Of a stretch of DNA of 64,000 nt, positions 35,640-45,220 are shown one piece after another; position 1 is the stretch's first letter; the number at the start of each line of letters is the position of its first letter. The stretch is taken from positions 124,001 to 188,000 of the forward strand of contig NZ_CP065138.1 of assembly GCF_015693305.1 (NCBI RefSeq). Direction: 5' to 3'. Below the pieces are notes generated by a model, which was given only the letters and a program-made list of their open reading frames with translations, was not told where the DNA came from and searched no databases. This stretch comes from Sphingobium sp. Cam5-1 (GTDB taxonomy: Bacteria; Pseudomonadota; Alphaproteobacteria; Sphingomonadales; Sphingomonadaceae). The translations under genes and the position numbers were made by a program.

Positions 35640-36218
35640 TTAATTGAAGAACTTCTGCGCCTCGTCTGAGGCGATCGCCATGGCGTCAAGGCACTCTTTG
35701 GCAGCACGAATGGCGGAATATGGTTCGCCATGCATAGCGCAGATTGGAGGATCGTAGGTAATTCCACGATTTTCTACTTGGTTCAGCTTGAGGTGCGCTT
35801 CTGTGAAGCGGATCTTTAGTGGCCCCCCGTCCTGTGAGCCCGCTAATTGAGTGATGATGCCGTTTTCAATCACCAGTCGTTCAATGTGGATGGATCCGCC
35901 ACCAACTCCAATCCCAATACTGCCCGGCTGTGCATCGGCAATGCGTTCCAGCCCATGCTCATCCGCATGGCGGGCTTGATGGAGATATTGGAACAAGGGA
36001 TTTGACTTACGGCTCCCCTTAAGCAGGCCAAACCAAGCCGCAGAGGGACCACGCTCCAGCGCCTGCTGCATCCGGACAAACCATCTTTGATGCTCGACTA
36101 GAAACTCTGACCATCGGCTAGCTGCGATACTGAAATCCGAAGCCTCAGTAAGTGCGGTGGATTTCTCCTTGCAGGCGCTGCGATGTTCTTCAGCCCGCTT
36201 AAAATGCCGAATGTCCAT
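35640..36218 (-). CDS. Hypothetical protein
   Basis: The 192-residue product is soluble and has no signal or membrane segment. It shows a helical, charged N-terminal half (RAEEHRSACKEKSTALTEASDF and YLHQARHADEHGLERI), a Gly-rich GSIGIGVGGGSIHIE and a C-terminal helix DAMAIASDEAQKFFN. The YLHQARHADEHGLE segment has the look of an HEPN-like or abi-type helical bundle (R-x4-H), which is only an impression. No family is recognised. Codon use is more AT-rich than the housekeeping neighbours. ATG at 36218 is preferred. Confidence 0.65.
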   Translation of the reverse strand: MDIRHFKRAEEHRSACKEKSTALTEASDFSIAASRWSEFLVEHQRWFVRMQQALERGPSAAWFGLLKGSRKSNPLFQYLHQARHADEHGLERIADAQPGSIGIGVGGGSIHIERLVIENGIITQLAGSQDGGPLKIRFTEAHLKLNQVENRGITYDPPICAMHGEPYSAIRAAKECLDAMAIASDEAQKFFN

Positions 36219-36308
36219 TGCCTCCAAATGTCAGATGCGACGGGATCGGTAAAGAAGTCCGAGAATAGTCAGTCTTTAGAAGCCAAACTGCGTTCAGCCT
36301 GCCGGTAC

Positions 36309-36433
36309 CCACATCGCCTCCCGCAAGGGAGAGGACGCGGTTCGGATGAACGGGGCGAGCTTCTGCGCCGGTCGATACTAAACAGGCGTTGCGCTGGCCC
36401 ACCCCCGGCCCCTCCCGCTTGCGGGAGGGGAGG
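36309..36433. repeat. GC-rich intergenic repeat, type B
   Basis: CCTCCCGCAAGGGAGAGG near 36317 and perfect arms CCCCTCCCGC (36409–36418) and GCGGGAGGGG (36421–36430) bound a GC-rich spacer. It closes the islet against the arsC-like gene. Confidence 0.75.
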
Positions 36434-36444
36434 ACGGGCGGCGG

Positions 36445-36789
36445 TTAAAGAACTTCGCTCACCCGCTCCGGCGGGCGTGCAATAACTGCGCCCTTGTCGG
36501 TGATGACGATGGCGCGTTCGATCAGGATCGGGTGTTGCGCCATGGCGTCGAGGACGGCCTTGTCACCGGTCACGTCGAGGCCGATTTCCTTCACCACGGC
36601 TTCGCCCTTGCGGACGGCTTCTGAAGGACGGACGCCTGCCTTGGCCAGCACCGTTTCGATCTCGGCGCGACTGGGTGGGGTTTTCAGGTATTCGACGACC
36701 TCGACCTCAACCCCCGGCGTACCCTCAAGAATGGCGAGCGCGGCCCGCGATTTGGAGCAGCGGGGGTTGTGCCAGATGGTGGCCTTCAC
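36445..36789 (-). CDS. ArsC-family reductase (glutaredoxin-type arsenate reductase-like)
   Basis: The 114-residue protein has the ArsC signature [14 protein letters not shown] with the catalytic Cys, followed by [30 protein letters not shown] and [10 protein letters not shown], which includes the conserved active-site Arg region. It starts at GTG 36789, four bases inside the end of accC (GTGA), so it is coupled to acetyl-CoA carboxylase genes and is not in an ars operon. Detoxification of arsenate is thus uncertain; related YffB/ArsC-like proteins have unrelated roles. Confidence 0.88.
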   Translation of the reverse strand: MKATIWHNPRCSKSRAALAILEGTPGVEVEVVEYLKTPPSRAEIETVLAKAGVRPSEAVRKGEAVVKEIGLDVTGDKAVLDAMAQHPILIERAIVITDKGAVIARPPERVSEVL

Positions 36790-38138
36790 TGGGCCTCGTC
36801 CTTTGCCAGCCACTCTTCCAGCCACTTGATGGTGTAATCGCCGTTGAGGAAGTCGGGGTCGGTCAGCAGCTTCTGGTGGAGCGGGATCGTGGTCTTCATG
36901 CCCTCGATCACATATTCCTCCAGCGCGCGCTTGAGGCGCATGATGCAGCCTTCGCGGGTGCGGCCGTAGACGATCAGCTTGCCGATCATGCTGTCGTAAT
37001 AGGGCGGCACGCGGTAGCCTTGATACAGGCCGCTATCGACGCGGACGTGCATGCCGCCCGGCACATGATAGCTGGTGACGGTGCCCGGTGACGGCGCGAA
37101 GGTGCGCGGGTCTTCGGCATTGATGCGGCATTCGATGGCGTGGCCGTGGAATTCAATGTCCGCTTGCTCGACGGAGAGCGGCTTGCCTTCGGCGACGCGG
37201 ATCTGTTCGCGGACGAGGTCGAGGCCGGTGATCATCTCCGTCACCGGATGCTCCACCTGAAGCCGGGTGTTCATCTCGATGAAGTAGAATTCGCCGTCTT
37301 CCCACAGGAATTCGATCGTGCCCGCGCCGCGATAGCCCATGTCGGCCATTGCCTTGCGCACGACCTCGCCCATCCGGTCGCGTTCTGCGGCGGAGAGGAC
37401 GGGGGAGGGGGCTTCTTCCAGCACCTTCTGGTGGCGGCGCTGGAGCGAGCAGTCGCGCTCGCCTAGATGGATCGCGTTGCCATTGCCGTCGCCGAACACC
37501 TGAAATTCGATATGCCGGGGGTTACCCAGATATTTTTCCATATAGACGGTGTCGTCGCCGAAGGCCGCTTTGGCTTCGCTGCCCGCTTGCTTCATCGAGG
37601 TTTCGAGCAGGTCTTCGGACGGCACCACCTTCATGCCACGTCCGCCGCCGCCTGATGCCGCCTTGATGAGGACCGGATAGCCGATCTTCGCCGCCACTTC
37701 CTTGGCTTCCTCGACGCTGGAAAGCGCGCCGTCGGAACCGGGGACGAGCGGCAGACCGAGCGCGCCTGCGGTGCGCTTCGCTTCTACCTTGTCGCCCATG
37801 ATGCGGATATGTTCGGGCTTGGGGCCGACGAAGGCCAATCCATGCGCTTCCACAATCTCCGCGAACTGGGCGTTTTCCGACAGGAAGCCATAGCCGGGAT
37901 GGATGGCATCAGCGCCGGAGATTTCGGCGGCGGAGATGATCGCGGCGACGTTCAGATAGCTGTCCTTGGCCGCGGGCGGCCCGATGCAGATCGCTTCGTC
38001 GGCAAGGCGCACATGCATGGCATCGGCGTCGGCGGTGGAGTGGACCGCCACCGTCTTGATGCCCATTTCATGGCAGGCGCGGTGGATGCGGAGCGCGATT
38101 TCGCCCCGGTTCGCGATCAGCAGCTTTTCGATGGCCAT
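36786..38138 (-). CDS. accC: Biotin carboxylase subunit of acetyl-CoA carboxylase
   Basis: The 450-residue enzyme carboxylates the biotin on AccB. It shows [23 protein letters not shown], the ATP-grasp [67 protein letters not shown] and [13 protein letters not shown]. Downstream of accB with a 9-base gap; overlaps the arsC-like start by four bases. Complete. Confidence 0.97.
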   Translation of the reverse strand: MAIEKLLIANRGEIALRIHRACHEMGIKTVAVHSTADADAMHVRLADEAICIGPPAAKDSYLNVAAIISAAEISGADAIHPGYGFLSENAQFAEIVEAHGLAFVGPKPEHIRIMGDKVEAKRTAGALGLPLVPGSDGALSSVEEAKEVAAKIGYPVLIKAASGGGGRGMKVVPSEDLLETSMKQAGSEAKAAFGDDTVYMEKYLGNPRHIEFQVFGDGNGNAIHLGERDCSLQRRHQKVLEEAPSPVLSAAERDRMGEVVRKAMADMGYRGAGTIEFLWEDGEFYFIEMNTRLQVEHPVTEMITGLDLVREQIRVAEGKPLSVEQADIEFHGHAIECRINAEDPRTFAPSPGTVTSYHVPGGMHVRVDSGLYQGYRVPPYYDSMIGKLIVYGRTREGCIMRLKRALEEYVIEGMKTTIPLHQKLLTDPDFLNGDYTIKWLEEWLAKDEAQ

Positions 38139-38147
38139 GGGCGCGCC

Positions 38148-38636
38148 TTATTCGATGACGATCAGCGGCTGGTCATATTCGACCGGCTGTCCATTATCGA
38201 CCAGCACGGCCTTGACCGTGCCCGCGTTGGGCGCGGTGATGGCGTTCATGACCTTCATCGCTTCCACGATCAGCACGGTGTCGCCAGCCTTCACGGTCGA
38301 GCCGACCGGGGCGAAAGCGGGCGCGCCGGGTTCGGCGGCGAGATAGGCGGTGCCAACGATCGGCGATCGAACGGCGTTGGCGGCGGCTGCGGGCGCGGAG
38401 GCTTCGGCAGGGGCTGCTGCGGGCGCGGCCACCGGCGCGGCAGCGACCGGGGCTGCCACAGGAGCGGGCGCATAGGCGACGGCGGCGGCGTTGGCGGCCT
38501 TGCGAGCGACGCGGATCTTGCGATCGCCGTCCTCAACCTCGATTTCCGTCAGGTTGGTGTCGTCGAGCAGGGCGGCGAGATCCCGCACCAACTGCACGTC
38601 GACCTGCATTGCGCCCTTTTCAGCCTTATCGTTCAT
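38148..38636 (-). CDS. accB: Biotin carboxyl carrier protein
   Basis: The 162-residue protein begins with a dimer/carboxylase-contact domain ([33 protein letters not shown]), has a long Ala/Pro-rich hinge, then the biotinyl domain with [21 protein letters not shown] in which the Lys of AMK receives biotin. Start at [11 protein letters not shown] (38636). First gene of accB-accC-arsC-like. Confidence 0.96.
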   Translation of the reverse strand: MNDKAEKGAMQVDVQLVRDLAALLDDTNLTEIEVEDGDRKIRVARKAANAAAVAYAPAPVAAPVAAAPVAAPAAAPAEASAPAAAANAVRSPIVGTAYLAAEPGAPAFAPVGSTVKAGDTVLIVEAMKVMNAITAPNAGTVKAVLVDNGQPVEYDQPLIVIE

Positions 38637-38732
38637 TTGAAGTCCCTGGACCGTAAAATCTCTTATGCGATGCCCGCGCCTATGCGCATTTGGGGCAAAG
38701 CGCAACTTTTGAGCGCCAAAACAGATGGCGGC

Positions 38733-39173
38733 TTAAAGTTCCAGCGCGGCTTCCAGCGCCAGCATGTACGACATGGCGCCAAAGCCCGCGATCGTGCCCT
38801 TCGCCGCCATGCCCACATAGCTTTTGTGGCGGAAGGACTCGCGCGTGTGCGGGTTGGACAGGTGCACCTCTATGACGGGCACGCTGATGCCCTTGATCGC
38901 GTCGTGCAGCGCGATGGAGGTGTGGGTGAGGCCGCCAGGATTGAGGATGACGGCGTGCGCGCCTTCTTCATGCGCTTCCTGAAGCCAGTCGATCAGATGG
39001 CCTTCATGATTGGATTGGCGGAAATCGATTTCGACATGGGCGCGGGTGGCGGCATCTTCCATCCGCTCGGCAATGTCATCCAACGTGTCATAGCCGTAGA
39101 TTTCCGGCTCCCGCGTGCCCAGCATGTTAAGGTTGGGGCCGTTCAACACAAAGATTTTCCGCGCGTCGGCCAT
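38733..39173 (-). CDS. aroQ: Type II 3-dehydroquinate dehydratase
   Basis: The 146-residue shikimate-pathway enzyme has [63 protein letters not shown] and [20 protein letters not shown] with the catalytic His and Arg. It sits upstream of accB with about 96 bases between. It forms a plausible aroQ-accB-accC unit. The other aroma gene in the window, aroG, is 11 kb away. Confidence 0.96.
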   Translation of the reverse strand: MADARKIFVLNGPNLNMLGTREPEIYGYDTLDDIAERMEDAATRAHVEIDFRQSNHEGHLIDWLQEAHEEGAHAVILNPGGLTHTSIALHDAIKGISVPVIEVHLSNPHTRESFRHKSYVGMAAKGTIAGFGAMSYMLALEAALEL

Positions 39174-39295
39174 GGCATTCCCCCTTAGCATGTTGCGGCA
39201 GGGACGTCGTGGCCCCTATATGCTGCCCAAGATCCTTAGCCTTTCGTGTCCCGCCAAGTCGAGACACGTTCTTTCGTGAGAGACAGGACAGAGCA

Positions 39296-40297
39296 TTGCA
39301 CGTTGACGGAACAGTATCGATCTCCATCAATGGCGAGCATCGCCGCGTGCGCGCGGGCATGACGCTGGCGGAACTGGCGAGCGAACTCGGCTTCGTGCCG
39401 GAGAAGGTCGCGGTGGAGCGCAACCTGGAGGTCGTGCCGCGATCGACCCTGGCGCAGGTGTGCGTCGAGGATGGCGACGATCTGGAGATCGTGCATTTTG
39501 TTGGCGGCGGCGATGTGTCGGCGGTGGACGAGGACAGCTGGACGGTCGCGGGCAAGACTTTCCGGTCGCGGCTGATCGTCGGCACGGGCAAGTACAAGAA
39601 TTTTGAGCAGAATGCGGCGGCGGTTGCGGCGTCTGGGGCGGAGATCGTCACCGTGGCGGTGCGGCGCGTCAATGTGTCGGACCCCAAGGCGCCGATGCTG
39701 ACCGACTTCATTGATCCGAAGAAGATCACGTATTTGCCCAACACGGCGGGCTGCTTTACCGGCGAAGAGGCGATCCGCACGCTGCGGCTGGCGCGGGAGG
39801 CGGGCGGCTGGGACCTCGTCAAGCTGGAGGTGCTGGGGGAGGCGCGGACGCTGTATCCCGACATGGTGGAGACTTTGCGCGCGACCGAGGTGCTGGCCAA
39901 GGAAGGCTTCAAGCCGATGGTTTATTGCGTTGACGATCCGATCGCGGCCAAGCGGCTGGAGGATGCGGGTGCGGTGGCGATCATGCCGTTGGGCGCGCCG
40001 ATCGGGTCGGGGCTGGGTATCCAGAACCGGGTCACGATCCGGCTGATCGTGGAGGGCACGAAGCTACCGGTGCTGGTGGATGCGGGTGTCGGCACGGCGT
40101 CGGAAGCGGCAGAGGCGATGGAGTTGGGTTGCACTGGGGTGCTGATGAACACGGCTATCGCGGAGGCGAAAGACCCGGTGCTGATGGCGGCGGCTATGAA
40201 GGCCGGGGTGGAAGCCGGGCGCATGGCCTATCGCGCCGGGCGGATGGGGAAGCGTATGTATGCCGATCCGTCCAGTCCGCTTGCCGGATTGATTTGA
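39296..40297 (+). CDS. thiG: ThiS–ThiG fusion (sulphur carrier plus thiazole synthase)
   Basis: The 333-residue protein joins a ThiS-like ubiquitin-fold domain (residues about 5–70: [25 protein letters not shown] and ending EIVHFVGGG) to a ThiG barrel (about 80–333: [88 protein letters not shown]). ThiG builds the thiamin thiazole from DXP, iminoacetate and ThiS thiocarboxylate. The ThiS Gly-Gly that must normally be a free C-terminus lies inside the chain. The start is probably TTG at 39296 with AGGACA upstream; GTG at 39209 is the longer choice. No TPP riboswitch is recognisable upstream. Confidence 0.92.
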   Translation: MHVDGTVSISINGEHRRVRAGMTLAELASELGFVPEKVAVERNLEVVPRSTLAQVCVEDGDDLEIVHFVGGGDVSAVDEDSWTVAGKTFRSRLIVGTGKYKNFEQNAAAVAASGAEIVTVAVRRVNVSDPKAPMLTDFIDPKKITYLPNTAGCFTGEEAIRTLRLAREAGGWDLVKLEVLGEARTLYPDMVETLRATEVLAKEGFKPMVYCVDDPIAAKRLEDAGAVAIMPLGAPIGSGLGIQNRVTIRLIVEGTKLPVLVDAGVGTASEAAEAMELGCTGVLMNTAIAEAKDPVLMAAAMKAGVEAGRMAYRAGRMGKRMYADPSSPLAGLI

Positions 40298-40304
40298 GAG
40301 CTTT

Positions 40305-40328
40305 GTGTTCCTGCCTTCGCAGGAACAC
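40305..40328 (+). repeat. Short REP-like hairpin, type C-like, after thiS-thiG
   Basis: GTGTTCCTGC and GCAGGAACAC form a perfect 10-bp stem with a CTTC loop. The style, a palindrome around a CTTCG turn, resembles type C at 32261–32339. No T-run follows, so termination is unclear. Confidence 0.7.
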
Positions 40329-40414
40329 TGGAGCGCTACTTTCGCCATTGCAGCAAATTGACCGGCTGCCCGCTTCCTCCTATGGGCGAAACGCATTCAG
40401 GAGGAGGAAAAGCG

Positions 40415-41125
40415 ATGGTCAAGAAGCTATACCCCGATGCTGCGTCTGCGTTGGAGGGCCTTCTCTTCGATGGCATGCATCTTTGTGCAGGCGGGTTTGG
40501 ACTTTGCGGAATTCCCGAGCGTCTGATCGACGCGATCCGTGATTCGGGGGTCAAGGACCTCACCATCGCCTCCAACAACGCCGGAATTGATGGCGAGGGG
40601 CTCGGCAAGCTGCTGCGCACCCGGCAGGTCAAGAAGATGATCTCGTCCTATGTCGGCGAGAACAAAGAGTTTGAGCGGCAATATCTGGCGGGCGAGCTGG
40701 AGGTGGAGTTCTGCCCCCAGGGCACGCTGGCGGAGCGATGCCGCGCGGGCGGCGCTGGCATTCCGGGCTTCTATACCAAGACAGGCGTCGGCACGGCGGT
40801 TGCCGAAGGCAAGGAAGTCAAGAATTTCGACGGACAGGACTATATACTGGAACGCGGGATCTTTGCCGACGTCGCCATCATCAAGGGCTGGAAGGCCGAC
40901 GAGAGCGGCAATCTCATCTTCCGCAAGACAGCTCGCAATTTCAACGCGCCGATGGCGACCGCAGCGAAGATCTGCGTCGCGGAGGTCGAGGAAGTGGTGC
41001 CGGTCGGCAGCCTTGATCCCGACGCGATTCACCTGCCCGGCATCTATGTGAAGCGCATGATCATCGGCGCGCCATACGACAAGAAGATCGAATTCCGCAC
41101 CGTTCGCCAGAGGGAGACCGCGTAA
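40415..41125 (+). CDS. scoA: 3-oxoacid CoA-transferase subunit A
   Basis: The 236-residue subunit shows [74 protein letters not shown] and [18 protein letters not shown], typical of succinyl-CoA:3-ketoacid CoA-transferase alpha. It moves CoA to acetoacetate (or another 3-oxoacid). ATG at 40415 follows a strong AGGAGGAGG. The stop and the scoB start share one base (TAATG). Confidence 0.94.
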   Translation: MVKKLYPDAASALEGLLFDGMHLCAGGFGLCGIPERLIDAIRDSGVKDLTIASNNAGIDGEGLGKLLRTRQVKKMISSYVGENKEFERQYLAGELEVEFCPQGTLAERCRAGGAGIPGFYTKTGVGTAVAEGKEVKNFDGQDYILERGIFADVAIIKGWKADESGNLIFRKTARNFNAPMATAAKICVAEVEEVVPVGSLDPDAIHLPGIYVKRMIIGAPYDKKIEFRTVRQRETA

Positions 41126-41760
41126 TGCCTTGGACTCGTGACGAGATGGCTGCGCGGGCGGCCAAGGAACTGAAGGACGGCTTTTACGTCAATCTTGGCA
41201 TCGGCATTCCGACGCTGGTGGCAAACCATATTCCCGCTGGCGTGGAAGTGACGCTGCAGTCGGAAAACGGCATGTTGGGCATCGGGCCTTTTCCTTATGA
41301 GGGCGAGGAAGATGCGGACCTGATCAATGCGGGCAAGCAGACGATCAGCGAACTGCCGAACAGTGCCTATTTCTCCAGCGCCGACAGCTTCGCCATGATC
41401 CGGGGCGGACATATCGATCTGACCGTGCTGGGCGCGATGGAAGTCGCGGAAAATGGCGATATCGCCAACTGGATGATCCCCGGCAAGATGATCAAGGGCA
41501 TGGGCGGCGCGATGGATCTGGTCGCGGGCGTCAAGAAGATCATCGTCGTCATGGAACATACGTCGAAGGACGGCAGCCCCAAGTTCATCCCGGCCTGTAC
41601 CCTGCCGCTGACCGGCAAGAATGTTGTCGATATGATTGTCACCGACCTTTGCGTGTTCATGCGCGCAGACCATGACAGCCCGTTCAAGCTCATTGAGCTC
41701 GCGCCGGGCGTGACGGCGGAGGAAGTCGCCGCTAAGACCACGGCTCATTATCTGAGCTGA
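41125..41760 (+). CDS. scoB: 3-oxoacid CoA-transferase subunit B
   Basis: The 211-residue subunit has [30 protein letters not shown], where the Glu of SENG is the catalytic residue that forms the CoA thioester, then [16 protein letters not shown] [22 protein letters not shown]. It completes the enzyme with the coupled scoA. Substrates could also be other short 3-oxoacids. Confidence 0.94.
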   Translation: MPWTRDEMAARAAKELKDGFYVNLGIGIPTLVANHIPAGVEVTLQSENGMLGIGPFPYEGEEDADLINAGKQTISELPNSAYFSSADSFAMIRGGHIDLTVLGAMEVAENGDIANWMIPGKMIKGMGGAMDLVAGVKKIIVVMEHTSKDGSPKFIPACTLPLTGKNVVDMIVTDLCVFMRADHDSPFKLIELAPGVTAEEVAAKTTAHYLS

Positions 41761-41770
41761 GGACTGTGGC

Positions 41771-42211
41771 ATGAGCCTTGAGGGCACTTATGACGAAGGC
41801 AATGTCTTTGCACTGATCCTTCAGGGCAAGCTCCCTTCGACCAAGCTGTATGAGGATGCGCACACCTATGCCTTCCTCGACATCCAGCCGCAGTCGAAGG
41901 GGCACAGCCTGGTCATTTCCAAATGGTCGAAGGCGCGCAATATCCTTGAGATCGAGGAGGATGCACTGGCGCAGGTGATGGCGACGGTGAGGAAAGTCGC
42001 CAAGGCGACCGCCAAGGCGCTCGATCCCGACGGCATCCATGTCGCCCAGTTCAACGGCGCGCCTGCCGGGCAGACCGTGTTTCACCTGCATTTCCATATC
42101 GTGCCGCGCTGGCAGGGCGGGCCTATGGGCTTTTCCGCCCATGCGCAGGGCAATTTCGCTGATCCCGCTGCCCTCGAAGCGCTGGCGGAAGAGATACGTG
42201 CGCAGTTCTGA
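41771..42211 (+). CDS. HIT-family nucleotide-binding protein
   Basis: The 146-residue protein carries the HIT motif HLHFHIVPRW at residues about 100–110 and FLDIQPQSKGHSLVISK in the N-terminal half. Members hydrolyse or transfer nucleoside phosphates such as AMP-lysine or Ap4A. It starts 10 bases after scoB, so it is probably co-transcribed, but no functional link is known. Confidence 0.92.
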   Translation: MSLEGTYDEGNVFALILQGKLPSTKLYEDAHTYAFLDIQPQSKGHSLVISKWSKARNILEIEEDALAQVMATVRKVAKATAKALDPDGIHVAQFNGAPAGQTVFHLHFHIVPRWQGGPMGFSAHAQGNFADPAALEALAEEIRAQF

Positions 42212-42255
42212 GCCGCGCGCGAATTTCATGACCAAGCCTATGGAGAAGCGCTGAC

Positions 42256-43551
42256 ATGGCGCTGAAACCGTTCAAGGCGCCCGGCGCGCGGCTGGCATTG
42301 CGGTCGAAACCAGCAAGAAGCTATGTTGCGGCGGATGGCAAGGCGGAGATCATCCTCGATATATCACGGTTGCTATCGCGCAGCTTCCATGCGGCGCCGA
42401 CAGGCATCGACCGGGTCGAATATGTCTATGCGCGCGAACTGCTGGAGCGGATTCCCGAGCGGTTGGCCTTTGCCGCCGTGCATCCGGCGGGCGGCTATTA
42501 TGGTCGGCTGAACAGCGCGGCGGTGCGGCAGTTTCTGGCGTTCACGGCGGCGCGCTGGCGCAACAGCAGCGCCAAGGATGAGGCGGCGGGACGGGCGGCG
42601 GTGATCCGTCACCTGATCGCGCTGCGTCCGCGTCCTGTGCCCCGCGCCCGCAGTCCGCGCGTCTATTTGCAAGTGTCGCCCCATCATCTGGACGACCCGG
42701 ATCAGGTAGGCGCGATCCTGCGGGCGGAAGGCGCGCGTTTCGTGACGCTGGTGCACGATGTCATCCCGCTCACTCATCCGGAGTTCGCGCGGCCGCAGGG
42801 GGCGGAGGAACATCGGCGGCGGATACGTACGATCGACCGCTATGCCGATGGCATCATCGGCAACAGCCAGGCGACGATCGATGCGCTTGGCCCCTTCATG
42901 ACGCGGAGCCTGGAAGGGCGCAGCCTGTGCGTCGCCCATTTCGGCTCTGACCCGCCCGACATATTCGGCGGCGAAAGCCATAAGGTGCCGTCGCGGCCTT
43001 ATTTCGTTTACATCTCGACCATCGAGCCGCGAAAGAATCACCTGTTGCTGCTCAATCTGTGGCGGCGTCTGGTGGAGCGGTTGGGCGATGGGGCTCCGGT
43101 CCTTGTGCTGATCGGTCGCCGGGGATGGGAAAATGAGAATGTCGTCGACATGCTGGAGCGGGCGGAAATCCTGCGCGGCCATGTCATCGAAGCGGGAAGC
43201 GTGCCAGACACGGAAATGCACGCGCTGGTCGCGGGCGCGCGGGCGATGCTGATGCCTTCGTTCGAGGAAGGCTTCGGCATTCCGGTGATCGAGGCGCTGT
43301 CGGTGGGCGTGCCGGTGATTTGCAGCGACATCGTCGCGCATCGGGAAGTCGGGGGAGAGGCGCCGGATTATCTCGACCCGCTGGACGGGCTGGGCTGGAT
43401 GCGTTTGATCGAGGCCTATGCTCTGCCGGATTCGCCCGAACGTGCAGCGCAATTGGCGCGGATCAAGGCGTGGCGCGCGCCCCAATGGCGGGACTATTTC
43501 GACATCATCATGCAATTGCTGGACGATGTGACGGCTACGACGCCCGCTTGA
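42256..43551 (+). CDS. Glycosyltransferase family 4
   Basis: The 431-residue GT-B enzyme has a Lys-rich start, LVHDVIPLTHPEF, the family 4 linker FVYISTIEPRKNHLLLLNLW, GRRGWENENV and the donor-site EAGSVPDTEMHALVAGARAMLMPSFEEGFGIPVIEALSVGVPVICSD with the E-x7-E motif. It probably adds a sugar to a surface polysaccharide; donor and acceptor are unknown. It leads a run with the KpsC- and KpsS-like genes; GGAGAAG precedes the ATG. Confidence 0.9.
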   Translation: MALKPFKAPGARLALRSKPARSYVAADGKAEIILDISRLLSRSFHAAPTGIDRVEYVYARELLERIPERLAFAAVHPAGGYYGRLNSAAVRQFLAFTAARWRNSSAKDEAAGRAAVIRHLIALRPRPVPRARSPRVYLQVSPHHLDDPDQVGAILRAEGARFVTLVHDVIPLTHPEFARPQGAEEHRRRIRTIDRYADGIIGNSQATIDALGPFMTRSLEGRSLCVAHFGSDPPDIFGGESHKVPSRPYFVYISTIEPRKNHLLLLNLWRRLVERLGDGAPVLVLIGRRGWENENVVDMLERAEILRGHVIEAGSVPDTEMHALVAGARAMLMPSFEEGFGIPVIEALSVGVPVICSDIVAHREVGGEAPDYLDPLDGLGWMRLIEAYALPDSPERAAQLARIKAWRAPQWRDYFDIIMQLLDDVTATTPA

Positions 43552-43627
43552 CGTCCCTGCCGGGGGTGCGCATGAAACCCATTGTGGACAATTGCTTTTC
43601 TGCCGGGTGCGGACGGGATTTGACGAA

Positions 43628-45220
43628 GTGACGCCGCTGCCCTTCCTGCGATCGCCGCCCTTTCCCGGAATTGCTCCACGCGTGGCGGCGGTGAGCATCC
43701 TGCGCGAGCGGGCGGGTGAGCCGGACGAGGTTCCAGACAGCGTTATCGACCAGATCGCGGCGGCGCGGGTTGGAGGGGCCTTTTGGGGTCGCCAGCGCGA
43801 GGGCGTGAAGCTTGTGGCGCGAGCGGGGTGTCGTTTTCCCCGCGAGGGCCTGAAGCGCGATGAGATCGTCATTCTGCCTGCGCGGCCTTCCGGCAAAGAA
43901 TATGATCCCTGGGCGCTGGTGGCGCAGGCGCGCTCCGTCCACGCGGCGGCCGATGATGAGCTGGCGATCATTGCGGGGATGGTGGGCGTTGCTGTGCGTG
44001 GCCCTGATGGGGAAGTGATCGCGCCTGAACGGCTTCGGCTGGCGGCAAAGCGCGCGGTCGCGGCGGCCAGCTACCGGGATTGTTTCGGCGGCGAGGCGGT
44101 GGGTGTCGAGCAAGCCGTCGCGCAACTGGCGGAGTGGAGCCGCCATCTGCAAGGCAACCGGCATATCGCCGCCGCCAGCGGCATGGCTTTCTGGAAGCGC
44201 GAAGCGATGCGGCGGTTCCTTTGGGATGGGGTGCGTTCGCCGCCCTTCCTTTCCCCACGCGCCGGAGCGCGGCGCGCAAGGCGCGAGGGTGGAGCGCTGG
44301 CGGTATGGCCATCGCGGGTGCCTTCTTCCTTGCGGGCGGACGCGCCGGACATTGCGGTTGCGCGGGTGGAAGATGGCTTCTTGCGGTCGAAGGGACTGGG
44401 GGCCGCGCTGACGCCGCCCGGGTCGGTCGTTATCGACCGGTCGGGCATTTATTATGATGCGGGCGGGCCGAGCGACCTGGAGACGTTGCTTGCGACACAT
44501 GCGTTTTCACCGGCGCTAGTGGAGCGCGCCGGTCGGCTCCGCGCGAAGATTCGGGTGACGGGCGTCACCAAATATGGGCAGGATGGTGGCCAGATGCCGA
44601 GCCTCCCCAGCGCCAAGCGCACGGTGCTGGTCGTCGGGCAGGTGGAGGATGACCTGTCGGTGCAGCTCGGCGGCGCTGGTGTCGAGGGCAATCTGGGGCT
44701 GTTGAAGCGGGCTCGTCAGGCCGAGCCGGATGCACATATCATCTACCGGCCCCATCCCGATGTGCAGGCCGGGCTGCGGCGCGGGCATCTGAGCGATGCC
44801 GTCGTGCATGAGCATGCCGATGCGCTCGATAGCGGCGCGCCGTTAATGGCGCTGGTGCAGGCGGTAGATGACGTGCATGTGCTTTCGTCGCTCACCGGGT
44901 TCGAGGCGCTGCTGCGCGACCGGCCGGTCACGGTGCATGGCATGCCTTTCTACGCCGGATGGGGGCTGACCCGCGACCTGGCCGAGCCCAATCCGCGTCG
45001 AGGGCGCAAGCTGACCATCGATCAGCTTGTGGCGGCCGCCCTCATTCTCTATCCTCGTTACCTCGACCCGGTAACAGGTCTGCCCTGCGGCCCCGAGATC
45101 ATGGTGGAACGTTTGGGTAGTGGATCGACGTCATCGCCATCATGGCTGATCCGAATGCGGACGCTACAGGGGAAAATTAGAAGATTTATGACTGTGTCTG
45201 CCGAGCGTCTCCATGGCTGA
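43628..45220 (+). CDS. kpsC: KpsC-like capsule polysaccharide (beta-Kdo linker) transferase
   Basis: The 530-residue protein resembles KpsC. The C-terminal half holds a full set: RVEDGFLRSKGLGAALTPPGSV, GIYYDAGGPSDLETLL, VLVVGQVEDDLSVQLG, YRPHPDVQAG and SLTGFEALLRDRPVTVHG…FYAGWGLT. KpsC of E. coli (about 675 residues) has two such Kdo-transferase modules; here residues 1–150 only faintly recall the end of one (DPWALVAQARSVHAAADDELAI) and lack GFLRS and YRPH, so one module appears decayed or missing. GTG at 43628 is the likely start; TTG at 43592 would be longer. The start of kpsS overlaps its end by eight bases. Confidence 0.85.
   Translation: MTPLPFLRSPPFPGIAPRVAAVSILRERAGEPDEVPDSVIDQIAAARVGGAFWGRQREGVKLVARAGCRFPREGLKRDEIVILPARPSGKEYDPWALVAQARSVHAAADDELAIIAGMVGVAVRGPDGEVIAPERLRLAAKRAVAAASYRDCFGGEAVGVEQAVAQLAEWSRHLQGNRHIAAASGMAFWKREAMRRFLWDGVRSPPFLSPRAGARRARREGGALAVWPSRVPSSLRADAPDIAVARVEDGFLRSKGLGAALTPPGSVVIDRSGIYYDAGGPSDLETLLATHAFSPALVERAGRLRAKIRVTGVTKYGQDGGQMPSLPSAKRTVLVVGQVEDDLSVQLGGAGVEGNLGLLKRARQAEPDAHIIYRPHPDVQAGLRRGHLSDAVVHEHADALDSGAPLMALVQAVDDVHVLSSLTGFEALLRDRPVTVHGMPFYAGWGLTRDLAEPNPRRGRKLTIDQLVAAALILYPRYLDPVTGLPCGPEIMVERLGSGSTSSPSWLIRMRTLQGKIRRFMTVSAERLHG

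Noticed and set aside
37809..39188. 459-codon plus-strand frame opposite accC, accB and aroQ
   Set aside because: It spans three conserved genes on the other strand and is Gly/Arg-rich nonsense.
39174..39295. TPP riboswitch before thiS-thiG
   Set aside because: The conserved CTGAGA and ACCTGAT core segments are not seen in the 120 bases available.
42373..43971. 532-codon minus-strand frame opposite the GT4 gene
   Set aside because: Antisense of a conserved glycosyltransferase; no family features.
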